From positions 1-64,000 of the forward strand of contig NZ_LDSL01000009.1 in the NCBI RefSeq assembly GCF_001476815.1: DNA of 64,000 nucleotides, in the 5' to 3' direction. Positions 8,178 to 16,387 of this stretch are shown here, piece by piece. The number at the start of each line of letters is the position of its first letter. The stretch's first letter is position 1. This DNA comes from Pseudacidovorax intermedius. GTDB lineage: Bacteria > Pseudomonadota > Gammaproteobacteria > Burkholderiales > Burkholderiaceae_C. The notes beneath the pieces were generated by a model, which worked only from the letters and a program-made list of their open reading frames with translations, was not told the origin of the DNA and made no database searches. Both the position numbers and the translations under genes were made by a program.

Positions 8178-9481
8178 GCGCCCTTCCCCTGCCAGGCGCC
8201 GCCAATGCCCACGCCGGCGGCGATCCGCTCGATGCCTTCCGCTGGCCGACCGCCGACTACACCCGCACGCCCTACCGCGTGTTCACCGACGCCGCGATCC
8301 ACGAGCGCGAGATGGAACGCATCTTCCGCGGCCCGACCTGGTCCTACCTGGCCCTGGAGGCCGAGATCGCGGAGCCGGGCAGCTTCAAGCTGGTGCAGGT
8401 GGGCAATGTGCCGGTGGTGGTGTCGCGCGACATGCAGGGCGAGGTCCGGGCCTTCGTCAACCGCTGCGCGCACCGCGGCGCGCAGGTCGTGCGGCAGGAA
8501 TTCGGCCGGGCCGAGAACCATGCCTGCATCTACCACCAGTGGAACTACGACAGCGCCGGCAACCTGTGCGGCGTGCCCTACCGGCGCGGCCTGAACGGCT
8601 GCGGCGGCTATCCGGCGGACTTCAAGCCCGCGCAGCACGGACTGCAGAAGCTGCGCGTGGCGCTCTACAAGGGCGTGGTCTTCGGCACTTTCTCCGACGA
8701 CGCGCCGCCGCTCGTCGACTACCTGGGCCCGAACATCGTCGCCCATCTGGACCGCATCCTCGTCAAACCGCTCAAGGTGCTGGGCTACCACCGGCAGCGC
8801 ATCTCGGCCAACTGGAAGCTGTACTTCGAGAACATCAAGGACCCCTACCACGCCGGCCTGCTGCACACCTTCATGGCCACTTTCGGCGTCTACCGGTCGA
8901 CCCAGAAGGGGCACACGCTGCTGAGCCCGGGCGGCGGCCATGCGGTCGTCTACTCGGTCACCAATACCGACAGCACCGAGAGCGTGGTCGAGGCCTACAA
9001 GGGCACCGACAACAAGTACCAGGCCGACTTCGCCCTGAAGGCGCCGCAGCTCCTGCAGTGGGAGCCGGACTTCCACGACGGCATCGGCAACCTGATCGTC
9101 TCGGTGTTCCCGAACATGGTGGTGCACCAGATCCTCAACACGCTGGCCACGCGGCAGGTGCGCCCACTGGGGCCCGACGCGCTCGAGCTGTACTGGACGT
9201 ACTTCGGCTTCGAGGACGACGCCGCCGAGCGCACGGCGGCACGGCTCCAGCAGCTCAACCTGGTCGGCCCGGCCGGCTACATCTCCATGGAGGATGGCGA
9301 GGCGATCCGCCTGGTGCAGCAGTCCATCCGCGGCGAGGCGGCCGGGGCGGCCTCCTTCATCGAGATGGGGGGACGCGGCCCCATCGAGGACGCCGACCAT
9401 GTGGTGACCGAAGTTTGCACGCGCGGCTTCTGGCAGCAGTACGCCCGCACGATGGGCTTCTCCCCGGAGGCACCGCTGTGA
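8174..9481 (+). CDS. Rieske aromatic ring-hydroxylating oxygenase, large (alpha) subunit, NagG/AndAc-like
   Basis: The 435-residue catalytic subunit of a Rieske non-heme iron oxygenase. The Rieske [2Fe-2S] ligands are C-x-H in NRCAHRGAQ and C-x2-H in CIYHQWNY. The mononuclear iron site is seen in ENIKDPYHAGLLHTF (two His) with a C-terminal Asp in ISMEDGEAI. The spacing and the EDD, LVGPAGYIS and ASFIEMGG segments closely recall salicylate 5-hydroxylase NagG, as judged from memory of that family. It should hydroxylate a benzoate- or salicylate-like substrate using electrons from the Rieske ferredoxin at 9959-10267. The ATG at 8174 overlaps the upstream stop and has GGGAGG close by. No reductase is encoded in this operon. 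Confidence 0.93.
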   Translation: MSALPLPGAANAHAGGDPLDAFRWPTADYTRTPYRVFTDAAIHEREMERIFRGPTWSYLALEAEIAEPGSFKLVQVGNVPVVVSRDMQGEVRAFVNRCAHRGAQVVRQEFGRAENHACIYHQWNYDSAGNLCGVPYRRGLNGCGGYPADFKPAQHGLQKLRVALYKGVVFGTFSDDAPPLVDYLGPNIVAHLDRILVKPLKVLGYHRQRISANWKLYFENIKDPYHAGLLHTFMATFGVYRSTQKGHTLLSPGGGHAVVYSVTNTDSTESVVEAYKGTDNKYQADFALKAPQLLQWEPDFHDGIGNLIVSVFPNMVVHQILNTLATRQVRPLGPDALELYWTYFGFEDDAAERTAARLQQLNLVGPAGYISMEDGEAIRLVQQSIRGEAAGAASFIEMGGRGPIEDADHVVTEVCTRGFWQQYARTMGFSPEAPL

Positions 9482-9948
9482 ACACCGCCCATGCCCAGGT
9501 GCTGGACCTGCAGCTTCGCTATGCCCATGCCGTCGACGACGACGCGCTGGAGCAATGGCCCGGCTTCTTCACGCCGCAGGGCCGCTACCGCGTGATCCCC
9601 CGCGAGAACCATGCGCGCGGCCTGCCGGCCTGCCTGATCGACTGCCAGGGCGTCGCCATGATGCAGGACCGCGTGGTCTCGCTGCGCACCGCCAACATCT
9701 ACAACATCCACTTCGACCGCCACCTGATGTCGCCGCCACTGGTGGCGCCCGCGGACGGCGACGGCCTGGTCCGTGCACGCACGCAGTTCCTGGTCATCCA
9801 GTCGGACCAGGCCGGCGTCTCCAAGCCCTTCGCGGCCGGCGTCTACCTGGACCTGGTCGACCTGCGCGGGCCGCAGCCGCTGTTCGCGGAACGCACCGTG
9901 GTGCTCGACAGCTATGGCGTGCAGGAACTGCTCGCCACGCCCATCTGA
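9478..9948 (+). CDS. Aromatic ring-hydroxylating oxygenase, small (beta) subunit, NagH-like
   Basis: A 156-residue beta subunit of the SnoaL/NTF2-like fold that supports the alpha-subunit trimer; it lacks metal ligands. Recognised by length, by position directly after the alpha subunit, and by motifs such as YAHAVDDDALEQWPGFF, YRVIPRENH and RTANIYNIHFDRH, followed by a C-terminal YLDLVDL strand. The start is a GTG at 9478 that overlaps the alpha-subunit stop and follows a good GGAGG site. Confidence 0.9.
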   Translation: MNTAHAQVLDLQLRYAHAVDDDALEQWPGFFTPQGRYRVIPRENHARGLPACLIDCQGVAMMQDRVVSLRTANIYNIHFDRHLMSPPLVAPADGDGLVRARTQFLVIQSDQAGVSKPFAAGVYLDLVDLRGPQPLFAERTVVLDSYGVQELLATPI

Positions 9949-9958
9949 GGAGGCCCGC

Positions 9959-10267
9959 ATGACCCCATGGCACGACGTCGGCGAGCCCGGCGACTTTCCG
10001 GACGGCGCCGCCTGGCCCGTCCGCCTGAACGGCCACGAGGTGGCCGTCTTCCGGCTCGGCGACGCACTGCACGCGCTGGCCGACCGCTGCACCCACGGCA
10101 TGGCGCGGCTGTCCGAAGGCTACGTGGAAGACGGCTGCGTGGAATGCCCCCTGCACCAGGCGCTGTTCGACATCGCGACCGGCGTGCCGCGCTGCGGGCC
10201 CGCGACCGAGGCGGTGCGCCGCTTCCCGGTCCGGGTGGTGGCCGGCCGCGTCGAGGTGCAGGCATGA
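9959..10267 (+). CDS. Rieske-type ferredoxin (oxygenase electron donor)
   Basis: A 102-residue stand-alone Rieske ferredoxin. The cluster ligands are CTHG (C-x-H) near residue 43 and CPLHQALFD (C-x2-H) near residue 61, in the usual small beta-sandwich. It belongs to the NagAb/AndAb type that shuttles electrons from a flavoprotein reductase to the oxygenase. The ATG at 9959 follows TGAGGAGGCCCGC, a strong ribosome site overlapping the previous stop, and its own stop overlaps the permease ATG. The partner reductase is absent from this operon; the FMN-type reductase at 38143-39087 carries its own 2Fe-2S domain and is an unlikely partner. Confidence 0.93.
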   Translation: MTPWHDVGEPGDFPDGAAWPVRLNGHEVAVFRLGDALHALADRCTHGMARLSEGYVEDGCVECPLHQALFDIATGVPRCGPATEAVRRFPVRVVAGRVEVQA

Positions 10268-11070
10268 GCGCCGCATCGGGAACCGCCGCCGCGCCCGCGC
10301 GGCCGGCACGGATCGGCCTGCGGCCGTCGCGCACCGTCGTCTGGACCTGTGCATCGGTGGCGACGCTGCTCGGCGCCTGGACGCTCGCCTCCCTGCTGCT
10401 GCCGGCCGCGGTGCTGCCGGGTCCCTGGCGCGTGGTGCTGGCCATGGCCGCCCTGGTCCGCACGGCCGAGCTGTGGTCCGACGTGGCGGTCACGCTGGGC
10501 CGCATCGCGCTCGCCTTCGCACTCGGCATGGGGACCGCCCTGGCGCTGGGCACCGCGATGGCGGTGTCGCAGCGGGCGGGCGCCTTCTTCCGCGTCTGGA
10601 TCGTCTGCGGCATCACGGTGCCCGCCATCGTCACCATCCTCACCGTCTACATGGTGGTGGGCATGAACGAGCGGGGCGCCGTGCTGGGTGCGGCCCTCAC
10701 CGTGGTGCCCTTCGTGGCGATCAACGTGCGGGAGGGCCTGAAGAGCCTGGACACGCGGCTGCTGGCAATGGGCCAGGTCTTCCGCGCCAGCCGCGGCCAG
10801 GTGGCACGGTGCATCGTTGCCCCGCAGATCGCGCCGATGCTGCTGGCCTCGTCCCGCTTCGGGCTGGGGCTGGTGTGGAAGATGGTGCTGTTCGTCGAGC
10901 TGCTGGGCCGCAGCGACGGCGTGGGCTTTCGCATCGAGTACTACTTCCAGCTCTTCGACATGACCCACGTGCTGGCCTATGCGGCCTGCTTCGTGGTGGT
11001 CATGCTGGTGATCGAGGTCGGCGTGTTCGGGGTGCTCGAGCGGCGCATCTTCCGCTGGCGCCGCCCATGA
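10264..11070 (+). CDS. ABC transporter permease, nitrate/sulfonate/taurine (SsuC/TauC) type
   Basis: A 268-residue inner-membrane permease with an N-terminal helix (TCASVATLLGAWTLASLLL), about five further helices and the binding-protein-dependent permease loop in the region NVREGLKSLDTRLLAMG...FRASRGQ, followed by APQIAPMLLASSRFGLGLVWK. This is the SsuC/TauC arrangement. The ATG overlaps the ferredoxin stop. It forms an importer with the ATPase at 11088 and the binding protein at 11887, presumably bringing in the substrate of the Rieske oxygenase. Confidence 0.93.
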   Translation: MSAASGTAAAPARPARIGLRPSRTVVWTCASVATLLGAWTLASLLLPAAVLPGPWRVVLAMAALVRTAELWSDVAVTLGRIALAFALGMGTALALGTAMAVSQRAGAFFRVWIVCGITVPAIVTILTVYMVVGMNERGAVLGAALTVVPFVAINVREGLKSLDTRLLAMGQVFRASRGQVARCIVAPQIAPMLLASSRFGLGLVWKMVLFVELLGRSDGVGFRIEYYFQLFDMTHVLAYAACFVVVMLVIEVGVFGVLERRIFRWRRP

Positions 11071-11087
11071 CCCCCAGGAGCAGACCC

Positions 11088-11879
11088 ATGCAACAGATCG
11101 ACATCCTCCACCTCGGCAAGAGCTTCGCCAGCAGCGGCGGCATCCGCCACGTGCTCCACGACATCGGCTGCAGCATCGCGCCCGGCGAGGTCGTGGGCCT
11201 GGTGGGCCCATCCGGCTGCGGCAAGTCCACGCTGCTGAACATCCTGGCCGGGCTGGACGGCGACTACCGCGGCCAGGTGCGCATCCAGGGCCGGCCCATC
11301 CGGGAGCAGCTCGGCGCGGGCTTCCGCGTCGCCTACGTGTTCCAGGAGCCGCGGCTGCTGCCGTGGTTCACGCTGGCGCAGAACCTGGCGTTCGTGCTGG
11401 AGGCCGGTGGCTTCGCCCGCCGCGAATGGCCCACCCGCATCGACGCCGTGCTCGAGGCCGTGGGCCTGGCGGACTACCGGAACGACTTCCCGGCGCAGCT
11501 GTCCGGCGGCATGCAGCAGCGCGCCTCCATCGCGCGGGCCTTCTGCATCGACCCCGACATCCTGCTGCTCGACGAGCCCTTCAGCGCCCTGGACGAACTG
11601 ACCGCCCGCACCTTGCGGCAGAGCCTGCTGGCGCTGTGGCAGCGCTTTCGCACCACCATCGTGTTCGTGAGCCACAACGCCTACGAGGCCACCTTCCTGG
11701 CCGACCGGCTGCTCGTGATGGGGCGCGGGCGCATCGTGCAGGAGATCGACCTGCGCAGCGTGCCGCGCCCGCGCAGCTACGACGACCTGGCGCTGTTCGA
11801 GTCCAGCAAGCAGGTGATCCGCATCCTCGAGCAGCAGGCGGCCCTGCCGGCCGGCATTCCTTCCCCTCTCCCCCACTGA
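11088..11879 (+). CDS. ABC transporter ATP-binding protein, SsuB/TauB type
   Basis: A 263-residue ATPase with Walker A GPSGCGKST, Q-loop VFQEPRLLPW, signature LSGGMQQRASIARAF, Walker B ILLLDEPFSALD and switch His in VFVSHNAYEA. I chose the ATG at 11088 because CAGGAG lies 7 bases upstream; another ATG at 11067 overlaps the permease stop and would add seven residues. It energises the importer formed with its two neighbours. Confidence 0.93.
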   Translation: MQQIDILHLGKSFASSGGIRHVLHDIGCSIAPGEVVGLVGPSGCGKSTLLNILAGLDGDYRGQVRIQGRPIREQLGAGFRVAYVFQEPRLLPWFTLAQNLAFVLEAGGFARREWPTRIDAVLEAVGLADYRNDFPAQLSGGMQQRASIARAFCIDPDILLLDEPFSALDELTARTLRQSLLALWQRFRTTIVFVSHNAYEATFLADRLLVMGRGRIVQEIDLRSVPRPRSYDDLALFESSKQVIRILEQQAALPAGIPSPLPH

Positions 11880-11886
11880 GAAGACC

Positions 11887-12882
11887 ATGAACCGCAAGAA
11901 CGCACTCCGAACCCTCGCCGGCGGCTTCGCCGCCCTGCTGCTGGCCGCGTCGGCCGCGCACGCCCAGCCCAAGCCCGCCGGCGACGGCGGCACCGTGCGG
12001 ATCATGATCAATCCGGCCGGCACCATGGGCATCGCCCCGGCGGTGATCAAGAAGTACGGCCTCGACAGGAAGCACGGCTTCACGCTGGAGACCGTGCCCT
12101 ACGCCGACCAGAAGTCCGCCACCGCCGCCATCCAGAGCGGCGCGGCGGAGATGGTGGTGTTCGACTGGCTGGCCGCCGCGCGGCTGCGCGCGTCGGGCAC
12201 GCCCATCGTCGGCATCGCGCCCTTCCTCACCTACGTCAACAGCGTGGTGGTGCCCAAGGACTCGCCGCTCAAGACCCTGGCCGACCTCAAGGGCAAGCGG
12301 GTCGGCGTGCAGAGCAAGACCGGCTTCGACTGGATCATCATGCAGGCCGCCGCCAAGCAGCTCTACAACATGGACATCGGCAAGGACGCCGAGGTGCGCG
12401 AAGGCGCGGTGCCGCTGCTGCGCGGCCTGATCGAGAAGGGCGACCTCGACGCCACGCAGATGTGGAACTCGCTCGCGCCCGAGATGCTGGCCAGCGGCCG
12501 CTACCGCACGCTGGTGACGATCCGCGAGCTGGCCCAGCAGATGGGCCTGCCCACCGTGCCCTTCCTGTTCTTCAGCATGCGCGAGGACTATGCGAAGGCC
12601 CATCCGGGCAACGCCCGCGCCTTCGCCGCCGCCTACCGCGACGCGGTCGACATCCTCATGAACCAGGACGACGTGTGGCAGGAACACGGCGAGCGCCTGA
12701 AGCTGTCGCCCGAGTCGCTGGTCTTCTTCAAGCAGCAGGTGCGCCGCGATCTGCTCAAGCAGTTCACGCCCGACATGACCCGGGGGCTGGAGGCCACCCT
12801 GACCGCCGTCAACGGCGTGGCGGCGGACGTGGTCGCCCTGCCGGCGCTGCCGCCGGGGCTGCTGTCCCTCGCCTACCAGTGA
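11887..12882 (+). CDS. ABC transporter substrate-binding protein, NMT1/SsuA-like
   Basis: A 331-residue periplasmic binding protein with a signal peptide (ALRTLAGGFAALLLAASAAHAQ). The NMT1/SsuA fold is indicated by GTMGIAPAVIKKYGLDRKH, SGAAEMVVFDWLAA, an FLTYVNSVVVPKDSPLKTLADLKGK strand-helix pair and VQSKTGFDW. It is the last gene of the operon beginning at 6005, ending 4 bases before a convergent gene. It confers specificity on the ABC importer; family ligands are sulfonates, pyrimidine precursors and aromatic acids. The ligand here should be the amide, ester or aromatic acid processed by the operon (inference). Confidence 0.9.
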   Translation: MNRKNALRTLAGGFAALLLAASAAHAQPKPAGDGGTVRIMINPAGTMGIAPAVIKKYGLDRKHGFTLETVPYADQKSATAAIQSGAAEMVVFDWLAAARLRASGTPIVGIAPFLTYVNSVVVPKDSPLKTLADLKGKRVGVQSKTGFDWIIMQAAAKQLYNMDIGKDAEVREGAVPLLRGLIEKGDLDATQMWNSLAPEMLASGRYRTLVTIRELAQQMGLPTVPFLFFSMREDYAKAHPGNARAFAAAYRDAVDILMNQDDVWQEHGERLKLSPESLVFFKQQVRRDLLKQFTPDMTRGLEATLTAVNGVAADVVALPALPPGLLSLAYQ

Positions 12883-12886
12883 GCCG

Positions 12887-13432
12887 TCACCGGGCCTGGA
12901 CGGCGTCTTCGGCGGCGCCGAGCGACCGGAAGGGCCAGCCGCCGACGGCCCGCCACGGACCGCCCAGGTAGTACCAGAGGTCCAGCCCCGTGGTCTGGAC
13001 GGTATGCGGCACGAAGTCGCGCGCCAGTTCGGCATGGAGCGCCCTCGCCGCGTCGGGCCGCACCTTGTTCTGCACTGTCACATGCAGCGGGCCGCGCCAC
13101 TGGCGGTCCTGCCGGCCCAGCAGGCCGGCCCATCGGGCAGCCAGCGTGCGGCGCAGTGCCAGCGCCTCGGCGGCGGCCAGGTCGTAGGCCACGCCGCCGC
13201 CCAGGAAGCGCACCCGTTCCACCTGCAACGTGAAGGCCGGGGTGGTGGCCGCGCAGGCCCTCAGGTCCCGCTGCACCTCGTCCAGCGCCGTCAGCGGCAG
13301 GGCATGGAACAGCGTGATGTGCGCATCGAGCCAGTTGCGTTCGGGCGGAAAGTGCGCGCGACGAAGGCGGGTGTAGTGGGCTGCGGAGGCAGGATCCATG
13401 CGCAGCGTCAGGATGAGTGCCGTGGGTGTCAT
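12887..13432 (-). CDS. 2'-5' RNA ligase / cyclic phosphodiesterase family protein
   Basis: A 181-residue member of the 2H phosphoesterase superfamily. The two signature His motifs are HITLFHAL near residue 38 and HVTVQNKV near residue 120, separated by about 80 residues as expected. The family includes LigT/ThpR and YjcG-like proteins that process 2',3'-cyclic or 2'-5' phosphodiesters; the cellular role is often unknown. It is convergent with the ABC operon and is transcribed in the same direction as the ABC exporter upstream, with no shared function evident. Confidence 0.82.
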   Translation of the reverse strand: MTPTALILTLRMDPASAAHYTRLRRAHFPPERNWLDAHITLFHALPLTALDEVQRDLRACAATTPAFTLQVERVRFLGGGVAYDLAAAEALALRRTLAARWAGLLGRQDRQWRGPLHVTVQNKVRPDAARALHAELARDFVPHTVQTTGLDLWYYLGGPWRAVGGWPFRSLGAAEDAVQAR

Positions 13433-13492
13433 GGCTTGGCCATGCCGCCCGTACTCCGCCGGGCCGCGCCAGGGCCGCGCGCGCCCGGCACG

Positions 13493-15310
13493 CTATTCGC
13501 CCTTGAAGTCCTGCGCCGCATGCATGCGCCAGCCCCCACCGCCCACCAGCTCCAGCACATGGGTGTGGTAGCGCAGCACCGCATGCCGGTGGGCGATGCT
13601 GACCATGGTCGCGCCGGTGTCGCGCAGCCGCTGGTAGAGCGCGGCTTCGGTGGCCGCGTCCAGGGCGCTGGTGGCCTCGTCCAGGATGACCACGCGCGGC
13701 CGGCGGGCCAGCACGCGGGCGAAGGCCATGCGCTGCTGCTCGCCCATGGACAGCAGCTTTTCCCAATCGTGCACCGCGTCCAGACCGCCGACGCGTTCGG
13801 CCAGGCCGCCCAGGTGCACCGCGTCCAGGATCTCCAGCAGCTGCGCGTCGCTGTGGGCCGAGGCTTCCGCCGGATACAGGATCTGGCTGCGCAGCGTGCC
13901 CAGCTGCATGTAGGGCCGTTGCGGCAGAAAGAACACCTGCTCGGCCGGCAGCGTGCGCACCGTGCCGCTGCCGGTGCGCCACAGGCCGGCCAGGGCGCGC
14001 AGCAGCGAGCTTTTGCCGCAGCCGCTGGGGCCCGCGATCATCAGGCCCTCGCCCGGCGACAGCCGCAGCGACAGGTCGCGGATCAGCAGGCGGTTGAACT
14101 GCGGCGTGTAGAGCGTCACGTTCTCCACGCACAGCTCGTCGTCGCCGCATTCGCTCCTGATCTGCTCGTCGGGCGGCGTGGCCACGGCCACTGCCGAGGC
14201 GGCGCGCATGCTGCCCGGCATCACGGCGCCAGCCAGGGTGTGCAGGCGGTCGATGCCGGCGACGAAGCGGCTCAGGCCTTCGAAGTTGTCCACGATCAGG
14301 CCCACCGCGCCCAGCACCGCGGCGAAGGCGCCGCCGGCCTGCACGGCGCGGCCCACCTCCATGTCGCCGGCGAGCACCTCGCCGGCCAGGATGATGCTGG
14401 GCACCACCAGCGTCAGCTGGCTGAAGGCGCGCTGGAACAGGTTGAGCGTGCGCTGCTTCTTGATGAGCCGTCCGTAGTTGACGAAGGCGGCCTGGAAGCG
14501 GTTGTCCAGCTCGGCCCGCTCCTGCGCCTCGCCGCGGTAGAAGGCGATGGATTCGGCGTTCTCGCGAAAGCGCATCAGCCCGAAGCGGAAGTCCGCCTCA
14601 CGCCGCAGCTGCCAGAAGTTGAGCCGGATCAGCGGCGCGCCGAAGACATACAGCGCCACGAAGGTGCCGACGAAGGCATAGATGGCCAGGAAGATCACCA
14701 GCGTCTTCGAGATGGACCACAGCACCGCGCTGAAGGCCACCAGCTGCATGGCCGAGCCGATGAAGATCAGCGCATAGTTGATCGAGCGGCCGGTGAAGGT
14801 GTTGATGTCCTCGCTGATGCGCTGGTCGGGGTTGTCCAGGTCTTCGCGGCTGCCCAGCTCGTAGTAGCGGCGGCCCTGCATGTAGCCATCGAGAAAACGG
14901 TGCGTGAGCCAGCGGCGCCAGTGGTTGCCCAGGTAGTCGCGCATGTAGTAGTAGCCGGCGTACATGGGCGCGGCGAAGGCCAGCACGACAAGGCTCCAGC
15001 GCACGGCGCTCCAGAACCGGTCGGCCTCGCGCGCGGCCAGGGCCGAGGTCATCTCGCCGGTGCGGGAGATGAGCATGACGGCCAGCTGCGTCTCACACAG
15101 CATGACCACCAGCAGGATCGCCAGCAGGGCCCAGGCCTTGAAGCGCTGGTCACCCACCCAGTAGGGCCTGGCCACTTCCAGGAACTGGCGCCAGGCCGCC
15201 ATGGAGAGCGTGGGCGCGCGGCCTGCGCGGCTCTTCTTCTTGCGCCCGCCCGGCGGACGGGTCAGGGCAGGGTCGTCGGACTGGAGCGGCGTGGGCGCAA
15301 TGGCGGACAT
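13493..15310 (-). CDS. ABC transporter ATP-binding/permease protein, YddA/SbmA-BacA-like
   Basis: A 605-residue half-transporter. The N-terminal membrane domain (about residues 45-330) is of the SbmA/BacA-like ABC_membrane_2 type: a helix FKAWALLAILLVVMLCETQLAVML, then YYYMRDYLGNHWRRWLTHRFL and YYELGS with DNPDQRISEDI, the last being a hallmark of this family. The C-terminal ATPase has Walker A GPSGCGKSS, signature LSMGEQQRMAFAR, Walker B VVILDEATSALD and switch His in SIAHRHAVLRY. The signature reads LSMGE rather than LSGGE, which is normal for this family. E. coli YddA and mycobacterial relatives move peptides, cobalamin or fatty acids; the substrate here is unknown. Confidence 0.92.
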   Translation of the reverse strand: MSAIAPTPLQSDDPALTRPPGGRKKKSRAGRAPTLSMAAWRQFLEVARPYWVGDQRFKAWALLAILLVVMLCETQLAVMLISRTGEMTSALAAREADRFWSAVRWSLVVLAFAAPMYAGYYYMRDYLGNHWRRWLTHRFLDGYMQGRRYYELGSREDLDNPDQRISEDINTFTGRSINYALIFIGSAMQLVAFSAVLWSISKTLVIFLAIYAFVGTFVALYVFGAPLIRLNFWQLRREADFRFGLMRFRENAESIAFYRGEAQERAELDNRFQAAFVNYGRLIKKQRTLNLFQRAFSQLTLVVPSIILAGEVLAGDMEVGRAVQAGGAFAAVLGAVGLIVDNFEGLSRFVAGIDRLHTLAGAVMPGSMRAASAVAVATPPDEQIRSECGDDELCVENVTLYTPQFNRLLIRDLSLRLSPGEGLMIAGPSGCGKSSLLRALAGLWRTGSGTVRTLPAEQVFFLPQRPYMQLGTLRSQILYPAEASAHSDAQLLEILDAVHLGGLAERVGGLDAVHDWEKLLSMGEQQRMAFARVLARRPRVVILDEATSALDAATEAALYQRLRDTGATMVSIAHRHAVLRYHTHVLELVGGGGWRMHAAQDFKGE

Positions 15311-15427
15311 CAGGCGTCTGAGAGCAAGGATCGGAGGGGCGCCTCAGGCGCGGACGTCGCGCGGGCGCGGGGCATGCTTCAGACCGTCGGGGAACAGAAA
15401 GAAGGAGGGGCGGTGGCGGCGGTGCCG

Positions 15428-15625
15428 TCAGCAGCCCAGGTGCGCCTGCACGGCCCGGCTGCACACGCCGGCCACGTCGGCGGCGCGCACGAGATGGGCT
15501 TCGTCCACGCCCAGCTCCTGCGCGAAGTGGCGGATCTCGTGGCGGTCGTTGATGTTGATGTCGGAGCGCTCGCTGCGGCGCAGGGCGAAGGGCTCTTCGG
15601 ACAGGTACTTTTCCATGGAATGCAT
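15428..15625 (-). CDS. Small DUF3606-like protein
   Basis: A 65-residue protein containing INDRHEIRHFAQELGVDEAHL followed by VAGVCSRAVQAHLG, which matches my memory of DUF3606 (a short helical domain with ELGV and a final AVxxHLG). The ATG at 15625 has CGGAG about 8 bases upstream. Function unknown; such genes are common stress-associated or hypothetical genes in proteobacteria. Confidence 0.7.
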   Translation of the reverse strand: MHSMEKYLSEEPFALRRSERSDININDRHEIRHFAQELGVDEAHLVRAADVAGVCSRAVQAHLGC

Positions 15626-15734
15626 GGGACGCTCCGGCGGGATCGGGTCGTGGATCGGTTGCCACCGATGATCTTTCCTACGCCGCCCCGCCGCCGCGGA
15701 AACAGGCTGAACGCCGTGCAGTCCGCCGCCTACG

Positions 15735-15753
15735 GCCCGCGCAGGACGCGGGC
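15735..15753 (-). terminator. Hairpin downstream of the DUF4174 gene
   Basis: A perfect 7-bp stem (gcccgcg at 15735-15741, cgcgggc at 15747-15753) with a 5-base loop lies about 20 bases past the minus-strand stop codon at 15775. It is followed by no T-run, so a GC-rich hairpin terminator is plausible but unproven. Confidence 0.4.
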
Positions 15754-15774
15754 GCCCGGGAGGGGGCAGGCGGT

Positions 15775-16218
15775 TCAGCGACCCGCCTGGCGCATCGGCA
15801 TGCGGTCGATGGTGCGGAAGATGGCGTTCAGGTCCGCGTCGCCCTGCTCGCGCAGCTTGGTGCCGCCGTCCTTGCCCACCAGCAGCACGGTGGCGGGGCC
15901 GTCCGCGCGCACGCCAAGCGCCTGGAGCAGCGCCCGGGTCTGGCCCGCGGCGAGCGGCCGGCCGTCGCGGCTGCCGGTGCCGCCGACGACGCGGTAGAGC
16001 ACCATCTCGCGCTCGGCGAAGGCCTCGCGCGGCGCCGTGCGGGCGAGCGTGGTTTCCACCTTGCGCAGCAGCGGGTCGTCGGCATGCGGCGCCACCACGA
16101 CGAGGGGGCGCGTCTTCCAGCGCTCGGCGTCCAGGGGGTTCGTGTCCGCGGCCAGTGCGGAGCCGAGGGCGGCGAGGCCGGACACGGCGAAGGTGGCGGT
16201 GCGAAGGGTCTTGGTCAT
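15775..16218 (-). CDS. DUF4174 domain-containing exported protein
   Basis: A 147-residue protein with a signal peptide (TATFAVSGLAALGSALAA) followed by a thioredoxin-like fold domain of the DUF4174 type: RPLVVVAPHADDPLL, REMVLYRVVGG, and the characteristic end TVLLVGKDGGTKLREQGDADL...FRTIDRMPMR. Family members are small periplasmic proteins of unknown function, often described as calcium-regulated or peroxide-stress associated. The gene stands alone between the small DUF3606 gene and the LysR gene. Confidence 0.82.
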   Translation of the reverse strand: MTKTLRTATFAVSGLAALGSALAADTNPLDAERWKTRPLVVVAPHADDPLLRKVETTLARTAPREAFAEREMVLYRVVGGTGSRDGRPLAAGQTRALLQALGVRADGPATVLLVGKDGGTKLREQGDADLNAIFRTIDRMPMRQAGR

Positions 16219-16387
16219 GGCGGTTCCGGGCAGGGCAAGCGGGACGGCGCGCGCGCGGCAGTGCTGGCCGGCGCATGCGCGGATGCCGAAGATCGGCGGG
16301 CGCCGGCGGGCGGCGCTGCCCGCCGCGGCGCCTTCGCCCCGTCGGCCGTGAAGCCGCGTGCGCCGGGCCGGCGCCGCTGCCAGCGGC

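Noticed and set aside
13004-15997. A 997-codon plus-strand open frame opposite the ABC exporter
   Set aside because: The minus-strand ABC protein has all ATPase motifs, and the plus-strand translation shows none.
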